From Anaerohalosphaeraceae bacterium (GTDB taxonomy: Bacteria; Planctomycetota; Phycisphaerae; Sedimentisphaerales; Anaerohalosphaeraceae), in assembly GCA_030671565.1 (NCBI GenBank), contig DAOVIC010000011.1:1-17663 (forward strand): a stretch of DNA of 17,663 nucleotides, written 5' to 3'. Under the pieces are notes generated by a model. That model was not told where the DNA came from. It did not search any database and worked only from the letters and a program-made list of their open reading frames with translations. The translations under genes and the position numbers were made by a program. This document shows, piece after piece, positions 6,590 through 15,086 of the stretch. The stretch's first letter is position 1. Each line of letters begins with the position of its first letter.

Positions 6590-7783
6590 ATGCATATCAG
6601 CAAGGTTGGGAAGTTATGTCTGGCGGTTGTGGCGGTCATATCGATAGCGGGGGTTTATTTTTTTCTGTATTTAACATCGGATCACGGGTCGGGTGATAAG
6701 GTGCCTCAAGAGACATTATCGGTTGAGTCAGATTGGGCCGTTTACAGAGGGGATCAGCAGCTTACCGGTTTTGCGGATGGTTCGCCTGGCGAGCGGCTTG
6801 AGCTTTTGTGGAAATTCGAGACCGGCGGTGATGTGACGTCTTCGGCGGTAGTTTATGACGGTACGGTTTTTGTTGGTTCTGCAGACCACAGCTTATACGC
6901 AATCGACGTTTTGGATGGGAAGGAAAAATGGTCGTATGAGACGGGTGGCGCGGTAGAGGGGTCCGCGTGCGTTGCAGATGGCAGGGTGTATGCCGCTTCG
7001 GAGGACGGGTTTGTTTATGCATTGGATGCCGGTGACGGGGCCCTGGTGTGGAAGTTCGAGACCGGCGGCAAGATCATGGGTTCTGTGAACCGGGCCTATG
7101 GGGCGGACGGTTTGGGTGTGCGTCTTTTTGTGGGCAGTTACGATAATTTGATATATTGCATTGACGCCGAAAGCGGTGAAAAGGTATGGGAATATGAGAC
7201 GGACAGTTATGTTAACGGTACGCCGGCGGTTGACGGGGGGGTGCTGGTTGCGGGAGGATGCGATGCGTTCATTCATGTGGTTAACACGGATGACGGCAGT
7301 GTGGTTACGAGAATAGATGCAGGGGCTTATATCGCCGGTTCTGCAGCTTTCGAGGATGGTGAGGTTTTTGTAGGTAATTATGAAAACGTGTTTATGAAGA
7401 TAGACGTCGATCTCGGCGAGGTCGTCTGGGAGTATACGGAGTCGGACGATGCGTTCTTTTCTTCTGCTGCGATCGATGAAAATTATGTGGTTTTCGGGGG
7501 ACGTGACGATTTTGTTCATTGTCTCAGCCGCGTCGACGGTACGGTTGTCTGGAAGTTTAGGACGCTTGGCGAGGTTGACAGTTCGCCGGTTATATGCGGC
7601 GATAAGGTTGTTGTCGGTTCCGGGGACGGGAGGCTTTATTTGCTTCGGCTTGTGGATGGAGAGAAGTTGTGGTCTTTTGATATAGGCGAATCTATTGTCT
7701 CTTCGCCTGCGGTTGTCGATGGTGTGGTTGTCATTGGAAGCGATGACGGTTATGTTTATGCGTTCAGGAGTGCGGTGGAATGA
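6590..7783 (+). CDS. Membrane-anchored PQQ-like (BamB-type) eight-repeat beta-propeller
   Basis: A 397-aa protein with one N-terminal hydrophobic helix (about 9-28), a signal anchor or uncleaved signal, followed by a short linker and WAVYRG (49-54). The rest is eight repeats of the PQQ-like pattern, each with G-x-V-x-x-[SG]-[SA] followed by V-x-V-G-S-x-D-x-x-[LV]-Y-x-[IL]-D and ending in a Trp (for example LLWKFETGG, KVWEYET, VVWKFRT). Residues needed for real PQQ binding by quinoprotein dehydrogenases are not evident, so this is a structural or binding propeller outside the cytoplasmic membrane. It starts after AAAGGG. It ends 73 nt before the ABC ATPase and may be the first gene of that unit. 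BamB itself assembles outer-membrane proteins; that role is not shown here. Confidence 0.85.
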   Translation: MHISKVGKLCLAVVAVISIAGVYFFLYLTSDHGSGDKVPQETLSVESDWAVYRGDQQLTGFADGSPGERLELLWKFETGGDVTSSAVVYDGTVFVGSADHSLYAIDVLDGKEKWSYETGGAVEGSACVADGRVYAASEDGFVYALDAGDGALVWKFETGGKIMGSVNRAYGADGLGVRLFVGSYDNLIYCIDAESGEKVWEYETDSYVNGTPAVDGGVLVAGGCDAFIHVVNTDDGSVVTRIDAGAYIAGSAAFEDGEVFVGNYENVFMKIDVDLGEVVWEYTESDDAFFSSAAIDENYVVFGGRDDFVHCLSRVDGTVVWKFRTLGEVDSSPVICGDKVVVGSGDGRLYLLRLVDGEKLWSFDIGESIVSSPAVVDGVVVIGSDDGYVYAFRSAVE

Positions 7784-7856
7784 GGACAGCACAGCTTATG
7801 CAGGGCAGCGGTGAGATATTTTTAGGTCATTATTGCGTATATAGGGATATTTAAAA

Positions 7857-8546
7857 ATGCTTGAACTGGTTAAGGTTTGTAAGAGTTATGAATCGCCTGC
7901 GGGCGGGCCGAGGTTTTCTGTTCTTGAAGATGTCGATCTTAAGGTTGAAAGCGGCGCGTCGGTCGCGATCGTCGGGCCTTCTGGGAGCGGTAAGAGTACG
8001 CTGCTAAATATTGCCGGGGCGCTGGACAGGCCCAGTTCGGGGGATGTTTTGGTTGGCGGTGAGGATATTGGCGGACTGAGCGATTCGTCGCTTGCGGGGT
8101 TGCGAAGCCGTCGTATAGGTTTTGTGTTTCAGCTTCATCATTTGCTTGGGCAATGCACGGTTTTGGAGAACGTTTTGATCCCGTCTATCGCGTGTAAGTC
8201 TTCCAGGGGTGCGAAGGAAACCGAAGAGTACGGTCGTTATCTGCTTGATCGTGTCGGGCTTGGTGAGTGGATATCGCATCGGCCCGGCGAGCTTTCCGGA
8301 GGGCAGATGCAGCGTGTGGCGGTCGTTCGTGCTTTGATCAACAGGCCGGGTCTTTTGCTTGCCGACGAACCTACGGGTTCCCTTGATAAGTCGGCGACGG
8401 AGAATATCGCCGATCTTCTGGTTGAGCTTAATCAAAGCGAGAAGGTTACGCTTGTTGTAGTTACGCATTCGATGGTGCTGGCTGGGCGGATGGGGAAAGT
8501 GCTTAGGTTGAGCGATGGGTCGCTTAGAGAGAAGGAAGGCGTTTGA
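7857..8546 (+). CDS. ABC transporter ATPase, LolD/MacB/YbbA type
   Basis: A 229-aa ATP-binding subunit with all motifs in order: Walker A GPSGSGKST, Q-loop VFQLHHLL, signature LSGGQMQRVAVVRAL, Walker B LLLADEPTGSLD and H-loop VVTHS. The spacing and the LHHLL stretch place it in the subfamily that pairs with FtsX-like permeases (LolD, MacB, YbbA, FtsE). These complexes mostly do mechanical work on extracytoplasmic partners or extract lipoproteins rather than import solutes. Its stop overlaps the next start as TGATG, a coupled ATPase/permease pair. The ribosome site is weak (AGGGA about 8 nt upstream). The partner substrate is unknown. Confidence 0.95.
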   Translation: MLELVKVCKSYESPAGGPRFSVLEDVDLKVESGASVAIVGPSGSGKSTLLNIAGALDRPSSGDVLVGGEDIGGLSDSSLAGLRSRRIGFVFQLHHLLGQCTVLENVLIPSIACKSSRGAKETEEYGRYLLDRVGLGEWISHRPGELSGGQMQRVAVVRALINRPGLLLADEPTGSLDKSATENIADLLVELNQSEKVTLVVVTHSMVLAGRMGKVLRLSDGSLREKEGV

Positions 8547-11500
8547 TGGGTATTTTCGGGCTTGTCAAAAGAAGTCTTGTGTTTTACTGGCGCAGGAACG
8601 CCGGGGTTTTAGCGGCGGCGGCGGTTAGCAGTGCGATCCTTGTCGGTGCTCTTCTTGTGGGCGATTGTGTTCGTTACAGTCTGGGCAGGCTTGTCGATCT
8701 GCGTTTGGGTGAGACTCGGTTCGTTATGACGAGCCAGAACAGGTTTTTCCGTGAGGGGCTTTCCGGTGATATCGGTTCGGTGTCTGCGCCTGTTATACAG
8801 CTTCGGGGGCTTATTGCTAACAGTGACGGCAGCCGACGTGCTAACCGTGTTGAGGTGCTTGGAGTTGACGGGCGATTTTTTTCGATGGGCGGTGCGGCCG
8901 ATCCTTTTGCGGGAGGCGACGATGGCGGGCTTTTGCTTAATGGGGAGCTTGCCGAGAGGCTTGGTGTTGGGGTTGGCGATGAGGTCGTAGTTCGGATCGG
9001 TCGGCCGGGGCGTATGTCCCGCGATGTTCCTTTGATGCCTGACAGCGATATGACGGCGGTTTATCGCGGTAAGGTGACGAGGGTATTAGGGGAGAGCGAT
9101 TTTGGTCGTTTCAGTCTGCAGGCTAACCAGGTTTCGCCTTTGAACGTATTTGTGCCGCTTGGGTGGCTTGCGGAGAAGATCGAGCGCGTTGGGTTTGTTA
9201 ATACGCTGCTGGCGGCAGGTGAGTTGACAGATGATAATTTGCAGAAGTATTTAGAGCCTGCAGATTTTGGGCTGGAGGTTCGTCAGCTTGCCGGAAGCGG
9301 TGAGTTTGAGGTTCGCAGCAGGCGGGTATTTCTTGATGATTTTATTACGGAAGCGTTGGAGGCGGTTTCGGATGAGGGGGGTGCCTACCTTACTTATCTT
9401 GTAAATGAACTTCAGTCCGGTGAGAGGGCTGCGCCTTATTCTATGGTTACCGCGATAGATGCCGGGATGGGGGACGATGAGATCGTTATCAATGAGTGGC
9501 TGGCGGAGGACATCGGCGTTGAGGTTGGGGACAGTGTTACGCTCAGATATTTTGTGATGGGAGACAGGCGGGAGCTTGTTGAAGAGAGCAGCGGGTTTTT
9601 GGTTCGCGAAATTGTGAGTATGGAAAGTATGGCGGGGGATAAGAGTTTTATGCCGGACTTTCCGGGTCTTTCGGATGAGGAGAATTGCAGCGACTGGGAT
9701 CCTGGTATCCCGATCGATCTGGATAAGATACGCGATAAGGACGAGGAGTACTGGGACGATTATCGGGGGACGCCTAAGGCGTTTGTGACATTGGCTGCTG
9801 GTCGGAGGATGTGGTCGAATCGGTTTGGGGATGCGACCGGGGTTCGGTATCCTGCGGCGACGGTTGGCCGGGAGGATATAGAGAGCGGATTTTTGGCGAA
9901 TATCGATGCGTCGCGTGCGGGTCTTTATTTGCAGGATGTTCGCAAGCTGGGGGATAAGGCCGGGGGCGGGACGACTGATTTCGGTCAGTTGTTTTTGGGG
10001 TTGAGTATGTTTTTGATCGCGGCGGCAGGTATATTGACGAGCCTTGTTTTTGCGTTTTGTGTGGAGAGGCGGCAGGGTGAGGCGGGGATGCTGCTTGCGG
10101 TAGGTTTTGAGAAAAAGCTCGTCAGGCGTGTTTTTCTGCTTGAGGGATTGGTGCTGTCGATAGTCGGGTCATTTTTGGGGGCTTGCGTCGGAGTCGCTTA
10201 TACCAAGGGGATGATCTTTGGGCTTGCTACTGTGTGGAAAGGTGCTGTTGCGGGAAGTGCCATCCATTTTCATGCAAGTTTTTCGACGGTGTTTATTGGC
10301 ATTTTTGCAGGGATATCGATTTCGCTTTTTGCGATCTGGCTTACATTGAAAAAACAGATGAGGCGGTCGGCGCAGCAGTTGCTGCGGGGGAGCGGTGAAG
10401 AATACTTCAGGAAGGGAGCGAAGGGTAAGATAAGTTTGCTTTTGTCGGCAGTGTCGATCATCGGAGCAATTGCGATTGTCAGCACGTCCAGAAGCGATGA
10501 AAGCGGGGCGGTTGCAGGTGCGTTCTTCGGGGCAGGGAGTTTGCTGCTTATTGCGGGATTGTGTATGGTGTATTCTTTCCTTGGCGGAGTTGGGGCCAAT
10601 CTTATCGGTTCGGTGTGTTCTGTGCGTGGATTGAGTTGGCGAAATTGTACGCGGCGGTGCGGCAGGAGTCTTGCGGTTGCGGCATTGATCGCGGCGGGCA
10701 GTTTTCTTGTTGTTTCCATCGGTGCGTTTAAGCACGATCCGTTGGCGCATGCTGATGAGCGGAATTCCGGGACGGGCGGATTTGCACTGTTTGGTGAGTC
10801 GTCGATACCTGTATTGGATGACCTTAACAGTTCCGAAGTGCGTCAGAAGATCGGGTTGTCGGATGGGGATGTGCAGGTGGTTCAGATGCGCGTTCGGGAC
10901 GGGGACGATGCGAGCTGTCTTAATCTTAATCGTGCGCAGCGGCCGCGGGTTTTGGGAGTTGAGGCGAAAGAATTTGCAAGGCGCGGGGCATTTGGCGAGA
11001 TAAGGCTGGCCGAAGGTATGTCCGCCGACGGTTGGGAGGTGCTCGATGCCGATCTCGGGGGGGATGTTGTTCCTGCGATCGCTGACAATGCTACGGTCAT
11101 TTGGGCATTGGGGAAGAAACTGGGGGATGATGTCGAATATGTTGACGATGAGGGCAGGCGGTTTACGGTCCGTTTGGCGGGGGTTATGCAGAATTCCATA
11201 TTGCAGGGGAATTTGATCGTTTCGGAAAAGCAATTTGTTTCCCGTTTTCCATCGGAGGATGGTTACCGGATGTTCCTTGCGGATGCTGCGGAGGTCAAAG
11301 TCGAGGCGGTCATAGAGCGATTATCGGAGACTTTTGCCGATTCGGGTATGGAGGTTGTGTCTGCGGGGGAGAGACTTGCCCGTTTTAGTGCGGTGGAGAA
11401 TACTTATTTGTCGATTTTTCAGTTGCTGGGAGGGCTGGCGCTTATATTGGGGAGTATCGGTCTGGGGCTTGTGGTGTTGATAAATGTATTGCAGAGGCGG

Positions 11501-11782
11501 GGCGAATTTGCTATGCTTCGTGCCGTAGGGTTTAGACGCGATGTGCTGAAAAAGATGATAATATATGAACACGCAGGGCTGCTTGGGCTTGGGCTTGTTT
11601 GCGGAGTTGCGGCTGCGTTAATCTCGATAATTCCGGCTTTAAGGACACCTGGGGCCGATATTGGGTACATTTTTCTTGCAATAATCATCGCCTCTATAGC
11701 GTTTAGTGGTTTAGTGTGGATATGGCTTTCGGCATCGGTTGCGCTTAGGGGGGCGCTTTTGGATGCTTTGAGAGACGAATAA
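8546..11782 (+). CDS. Very large FtsX-like ABC permease, YbbP-like ten-helix topology
   Basis: A 1078-aa inner-membrane protein. The ATG at 8546 is chosen over the TTG at 8543 because GGAAGG lies 6 nt upstream and TGATG joins it to the ATPase stop. Predicted helices: one near residues 18-40; then, after an extracytoplasmic domain of about 440 residues, six between about 482 and 729; a second external domain of about 220 residues; and three between about 954 and 1075. Both halves end in an FtsX-type core (VERRQGEAGMLLAVGF and LQRRGEFAMLRAVGFRR, the coupling segments). Ten helices with duplicated FtsX domains match YbbP more than four-helix MacB or LolC/E. An acidic insert around residues 370-412, with NCSDWDPGIPIDLDKIRDKD, looks like a specific motif. 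No MacA-like adaptor is nearby; the propellers could be its partners (inference). Confidence 0.88.
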   Translation: MGIFGLVKRSLVFYWRRNAGVLAAAAVSSAILVGALLVGDCVRYSLGRLVDLRLGETRFVMTSQNRFFREGLSGDIGSVSAPVIQLRGLIANSDGSRRANRVEVLGVDGRFFSMGGAADPFAGGDDGGLLLNGELAERLGVGVGDEVVVRIGRPGRMSRDVPLMPDSDMTAVYRGKVTRVLGESDFGRFSLQANQVSPLNVFVPLGWLAEKIERVGFVNTLLAAGELTDDNLQKYLEPADFGLEVRQLAGSGEFEVRSRRVFLDDFITEALEAVSDEGGAYLTYLVNELQSGERAAPYSMVTAIDAGMGDDEIVINEWLAEDIGVEVGDSVTLRYFVMGDRRELVEESSGFLVREIVSMESMAGDKSFMPDFPGLSDEENCSDWDPGIPIDLDKIRDKDEEYWDDYRGTPKAFVTLAAGRRMWSNRFGDATGVRYPAATVGREDIESGFLANIDASRAGLYLQDVRKLGDKAGGGTTDFGQLFLGLSMFLIAAAGILTSLVFAFCVERRQGEAGMLLAVGFEKKLVRRVFLLEGLVLSIVGSFLGACVGVAYTKGMIFGLATVWKGAVAGSAIHFHASFSTVFIGIFAGISISLFAIWLTLKKQMRRSAQQLLRGSGEEYFRKGAKGKISLLLSAVSIIGAIAIVSTSRSDESGAVAGAFFGAGSLLLIAGLCMVYSFLGGVGANLIGSVCSVRGLSWRNCTRRCGRSLAVAALIAAGSFLVVSIGAFKHDPLAHADERNSGTGGFALFGESSIPVLDDLNSSEVRQKIGLSDGDVQVVQMRVRDGDDASCLNLNRAQRPRVLGVEAKEFARRGAFGEIRLAEGMSADGWEVLDADLGGDVVPAIADNATVIWALGKKLGDDVEYVDDEGRRFTVRLAGVMQNSILQGNLIVSEKQFVSRFPSEDGYRMFLADAAEVKVEAVIERLSETFADSGMEVVSAGERLARFSAVENTYLSIFQLLGGLALILGSIGLGLVVLINVLQRRGEFAMLRAVGFRRDVLKKMIIYEHAGLLGLGLVCGVAAALISIIPALRTPGADIGYIFLAIIIASIAFSGLVWIWLSASVALRGALLDALRDE

Positions 11783-11808
11783 ATTTGGCATGATCTTGTG
11801 GACAGTAT

Positions 11809-13206
11809 ATGCGTAGCGTTTTTTTTTCGATAGCGATTCCTGTTTTTCTGGCGGTACTTGGCGGGTTTTTGGTTTATGACCTTGTCAATACTGCGCCTGA
11901 TGCTGAGGTTTCTTTGCGGCTTCCGGGCGAATCCGAGGAGCCGAAGGAGGAGGTCGGGCCCGTTAAGATCGAAGGTGAGTTGGCGGTATTTGACGGGGTT
12001 AGAGGTGATATTGCGGGGGCGTGGCCGTGGTTTCGGGGGGCGAATTATGATGCGATCAGTTTGGAGAAAGAAGTTAAGCTTGCCGGTTCGTGGCCTGATG
12101 AGGGGCCGGGTGTGGTTTGGTCCGTCGATGTCGGGGAAGGTTATGCCGGGCCTGCGATCCTTAACGGGAAGGTTTACCTGGTTGACTACGACAAGGAAAA
12201 GCAATGTGATGTTATTCGTTGTTTGTCGCTTGAGGATGGGCGGGATATTTGGCGGTATTCATACCCGGTTAAGATCAAGTATAACCATGGCATGAGCAGG
12301 ACGGTTCCGGCGGTGACGGATAAATATATTGTCAGCATGGGGCCGAAGTGTCATGTGACTTGTCTGGATTCTGAAACGGGTTCGTTTCGCTGGATGCTTA
12401 ATCTTCCTCGTGAGTACAATACCGAGGTGCCTTTGTGGTATGCGGGGCAGTGTCCTTTGATCGAGGACGGCAGGGCGATAATTGCCCCTGCCGGCGATGT
12501 GCTGATGATGGCGGTTGATTGTCAGAGCGGTGAGGTCGTATGGGAGGCGGAGAATCGGCATGGCTGGACGATGACTCATTCTTCTATTTTGCCGATGGAG
12601 TTTGCGGGCAAGCGGATGTATGTTTATTGCGGCAGCGGTGGAGTTGCGGGAGTTTCTGCCGAGGACGGGAGCATATTGTGGGAGACCTTTGACTGGAAGA
12701 TGCGGACGAATGTTCCTTCGCCGGTTGTTGTCGGTGACGGGATGATATTCTTTTGTGCCGGGTACGGCAAGGGGAGTTTGATGCTTCGTTTGACGGAGGC
12801 GGACGGAAAGATCGTTCCTGAAACGATGTTTACCTTGAAGCCGAAGGTTTTTGGTTCGGAACAGCATACGCCGGTGTTTTATGACGGACATATTTATGGA
12901 GTTCGTCCCGACTGGCAGCTGGTTTGTCTCGACCTTGAGGGAAGTGTCGTGTGGACGAGCAGCAGCAGTTATGATTTTAAGAAGCTGGGGCCTTTTATGG
13001 TTGCCAACGGTTTTATTTATGCGATGAACGGCGAGGGGAAGCTGACGCTTGCGGAGGCATCTTCGAAAGGATTTAAGGTGCTTAGCGAGGCGCAGGTTCT
13101 TGACGGGATAGAGTCGTGGGCGCCGATGGCGATAGCTTCGGGGCGGCTGATCGTGCGGGATTTAACTAAGATGGTTTGTCTTGATGTTGGTGCTGCAAAA
13201 AGGTGA
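11809..13206 (+). CDS. Membrane-anchored PQQ-like beta-propeller, second copy
   Basis: A 465-aa protein with an N-terminal hydrophobic segment (4-23), a Pro/Glu-rich linker (about 39-55), and WPWFRGANYDAIS (72-84), the W-P-x-F-R-G opening of many planctomycete PQQ-like proteins. The propeller body has looser repeats than the first copy (VVWSVDVGEGYAGPAILNG, VVWEAENRHGWTMTHSS, SILWETFDWKMRTNVPSPV). It probably sits outside the cytoplasmic membrane. It begins 26 nt after the permease and has only a weak ribosome site, which suggests coupled expression. It is not a close paralogue of the gene at 6590; length and repeat spacing differ. No catalytic residues are recognised. Confidence 0.85.
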   Translation: MRSVFFSIAIPVFLAVLGGFLVYDLVNTAPDAEVSLRLPGESEEPKEEVGPVKIEGELAVFDGVRGDIAGAWPWFRGANYDAISLEKEVKLAGSWPDEGPGVVWSVDVGEGYAGPAILNGKVYLVDYDKEKQCDVIRCLSLEDGRDIWRYSYPVKIKYNHGMSRTVPAVTDKYIVSMGPKCHVTCLDSETGSFRWMLNLPREYNTEVPLWYAGQCPLIEDGRAIIAPAGDVLMMAVDCQSGEVVWEAENRHGWTMTHSSILPMEFAGKRMYVYCGSGGVAGVSAEDGSILWETFDWKMRTNVPSPVVVGDGMIFFCAGYGKGSLMLRLTEADGKIVPETMFTLKPKVFGSEQHTPVFYDGHIYGVRPDWQLVCLDLEGSVVWTSSSSYDFKKLGPFMVANGFIYAMNGEGKLTLAEASSKGFKVLSEAQVLDGIESWAPMAIASGRLIVRDLTKMVCLDVGAAKR

Positions 13207-13229
13207 GGTTGTTTGAATAGCCAACAACC
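13207..13229 (+). other. Intercistronic hairpin
   Basis: GGTTGTT (13207-13213) pairs with AACAACC (13223-13229), seven perfect base pairs around a 9-nt loop, starting directly after the stop of the second propeller. An A-rich stretch, not a T-run, follows, so it is unlikely to be a terminator. It may stabilise or set a processing boundary in the mRNA. Confidence 0.45.
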
Positions 13230-13247
13230 AATAAAAAATATCGAAAG

Positions 13248-14300
13248 ATGATGCGGTGGATTATTAAGATGTGTAAGTGTTTTGGAATGACCAGGACTGA
13301 TATTTTGATCGGGCTTGTTTTGGTGGTTGCGATCATTGGCGGTATCGGTTCGGTCGTTTTGCTTGACACTACGGGCGATAAGGGCAGCGGTCTTTCGGAT
13401 GAATATAAGTTTGATATTTCCGAGTACGAAAAGATCGACCCGAAGCTGGTGCTTTATGAAGAGTTGGGCGAATCTTATGTTACAGGTTTAAAGCATGCCA
13501 GGGCGATTGCGGTTGACGATGCAGGTGTTATTTATGTTGCCGGTGACGATGTTATCAGCAGGTCTAATTCTTCGGCGATCAAGCTTTCCGGTATGCCGAT
13601 GTGTCTTGCAGTTGACAGTGAAGGTAATATCTATGTCGGGCTTAAGGGGCATGTGGAAGTTTATGACGTAAATGGCAAACGTCTTGCGACCTGGGGAAGT
13701 CTTGGTGAAAGGGCGGTTCTTACGAGTATTGCGGTTTCGGAAAACTCCGTCTTTGTCGCTGATGCGGGTAACAGGATCGTTGTTCATTATGATCTTGATG
13801 GCAATGTTGTGGGACGGATCGGGGCTAAGGACGAGAAGCGGAATATTCCGGGATTTGTGATACCGAGTCCATATTTTGATCTTGCGATAGCGGATGACGG
13901 GCTTTTGCGAGTTGTCAATCCTGGCTTGCATAAGATCGAGGCTTATACTTTCGACGGCGATCTGGAGTTTTCGTGGGGTAAGGCGTCTCCTGCGATAGAC
14001 GGCTTTTGCGGGTGCTGTAACCCGATCAATTTTGCGATCCTAAGCGACGGTAGTTTTGTTACTTGTGAAAAGGGTTTGCCTCGTGTTAAGGTTTACGATC
14101 CCTATGGCGTGTTTGTCGGCGTTGTTGCGAGCGTTGAGCAGCTTGCTGCCGGCGAGACTGTGCGGGTGTGCGATCTTTCTGAGGATTGCCAGATTGGCGG
14201 ATTCGATGTTGCGGTCGCGCCTGACGGGCGAGTTTTTGTGCTGGATGTTAATAAGGGTGTTGTGAGGATTTTTGCAAAGAAGGCGTCCGTTGAAAAATAA
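13248..14300 (+). CDS. Exported NHL-repeat beta-propeller with Cys-rich FCGCCNP motif
   Basis: A 350-aa protein with an N-terminal hydrophobic anchor (about 18-38) followed by NHL-type repeats: ARAIAVDDAGVIYVAG, PMCLAVDSEGNIYVG, LTSIAVSENSVFVADAGNR, YFDLAIADDGLLRVVN and GFDVAVAPDGRVFVLD. A six-bladed fold is likely. In the C-terminal half, F-C-G-C-C-N-P (253-259), T-C-E-K-G (C273) and C308/C314 give six cysteines in an extracytoplasmic domain, unusual for a plain NHL propeller. They may bind metal or form disulfides. ATG at 13248 or 13251 lacks a good ribosome site; Met at 13287 is an alternative start that still keeps the anchor. The end overlaps the next gene by 11 nt. It likely works with the ferredoxin genes that follow. 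Confidence 0.8.
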   Translation: MMRWIIKMCKCFGMTRTDILIGLVLVVAIIGGIGSVVLLDTTGDKGSGLSDEYKFDISEYEKIDPKLVLYEELGESYVTGLKHARAIAVDDAGVIYVAGDDVISRSNSSAIKLSGMPMCLAVDSEGNIYVGLKGHVEVYDVNGKRLATWGSLGERAVLTSIAVSENSVFVADAGNRIVVHYDLDGNVVGRIGAKDEKRNIPGFVIPSPYFDLAIADDGLLRVVNPGLHKIEAYTFDGDLEFSWGKASPAIDGFCGCCNPINFAILSDGSFVTCEKGLPRVKVYDPYGVFVGVVASVEQLAAGETVRVCDLSEDCQIGGFDVAVAPDGRVFVLDVNKGVVRIFAKKASVEK

Positions 14301-14523
14301 CGATATAAATACGGTTGGTGATCGCAGGGAGTTTTTCCGCTTTGCAGCAAGGTGCGGAGTTGGCGGTGTTATCGGTGCCGGTGCCATCGCTGTAGAGTAT
14401 AAAAGGCGTCGTCTGATCGGCGAAGGTAAGTGCGTTAATCGCGGGGCTTGCGATAATTGTCAGGTGTTGAGTGTTTGTAAATTGCCGGCTGCACTGACTA
14501 AACAGGAAGATACGAATAAATAA
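14290..14523 (+). CDS. Small Tat-signal protein with CX5CX2CX5C motif, 77 aa
   Basis: A short protein starting at TTG 14290, with AAGAAGG 6 nt upstream; TTG at 14272 would add six residues. DRREFFRFAARCGVGGVIGAGAIAV (11-35) has the twin-arginine pattern R-R-x-F-F followed by a short hydrophobic stretch, so Tat export or anchoring is likely. The rest is small: C48, C54, C57 and C63 form a symmetric CX5CX2CX5C, then K-L-P-A-A-L. Four cysteines in a Tat substrate suggest a cofactor loaded in the cytoplasm, either one Fe-S cluster or a metal ion. It overlaps the NHL gene by 11 nt and the ferredoxin gene by 1 nt (TAATG). I do not know a named family for it. Confidence 0.7.
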   Translation: MKNNDINTVGDRREFFRFAARCGVGGVIGAGAIAVEYKRRRLIGEGKCVNRGACDNCQVLSVCKLPAALTKQEDTNK

Positions 14524-15086
14524 TGGAAAAGAAGCAGGATATAAACAGGCGTAAGTTTCTTAAGGACGGTGCATGGGGTGTGTGCATCGGCGGGGTGGGT
14601 GTTGCCGCGGGACTTATGGCAGCGAAAGGGAGGCGAGGGGGCATGGTCTGGCAGATCGACCCGCATAAGTGCATTTCGTGCGGTAATTGTGCGACTTATT
14701 GTGTGCTGGAGGAGTCGGCGGTCAAGTGCGTGCATGAGTATGCGATGTGCGGTTATTGCAAGCTTTGTACAGGTTACTATGAGCCTGAGCCTAAGGTTTT
14801 GGATGAGGCTGCGGAGAATCAGCTTTGTCCTAACGGGGCGATCGGACGGAAGTTTGTCGAGCATCCTTATTACGAGTACTCGATCGACGAGCATCTGTGT
14901 AACGGGTGTGCGAAATGTGTCGAGGGGTGTACAGCGTTTGGGAACGGGTCGCTGTTTTTGCAGGTAAAGCACGATCTGTGCCTTAACTGTAACGAGTGTT
15001 CAATTGCGGCGGCTTGTCCTTCGCAGGCCTTTAAGAGAGTGCCGGTCGATTCTCCATATTTGCTTAAGGGGACTCAGCAGGCATGA
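14523..15086 (+). CDS. Tat-exported 4x[4Fe-4S] ferredoxin, NapG/NosG-like
   Basis: A 187-aa protein. NRRKFLKDGAWG (8-19) is a textbook twin-arginine signal with a hydrophobic stretch to about residue 34, so it is exported folded. Sixteen cysteines fall into four groups: C50/53/56/60; C76/79/82 with C102 in LCPNGAI; C126/129/132/136; and C153/156/159/165 in CLNCNECSIAAACP. That is room for four [4Fe-4S] clusters, as in NapG and related periplasmic electron carriers, though the protein is somewhat shorter than NapG. C69 is extra. TAATG joins it to the upstream small protein and ATGA to the downstream membrane polyferredoxin. Role inferred: it carries electrons between that membrane protein and an extracytoplasmic partner. 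Confidence 0.88.
   Translation: MEKKQDINRRKFLKDGAWGVCIGGVGVAAGLMAAKGRRGGMVWQIDPHKCISCGNCATYCVLEESAVKCVHEYAMCGYCKLCTGYYEPEPKVLDEAAENQLCPNGAIGRKFVEHPYYEYSIDEHLCNGCAKCVEGCTAFGNGSLFLQVKHDLCLNCNECSIAAACPSQAFKRVPVDSPYLLKGTQQA

Noticed and set aside
10169..11233. Long minus-strand open frame of 354 codons inside the permease gene
   Set aside because: Low-complexity Arg/Lys/Pro/Thr-rich product with no domain, antisense to a clear membrane protein; a by-product of codon bias. The same applies to minus-strand frames at 6893-7792, 11419-12204 and 12259-12891.
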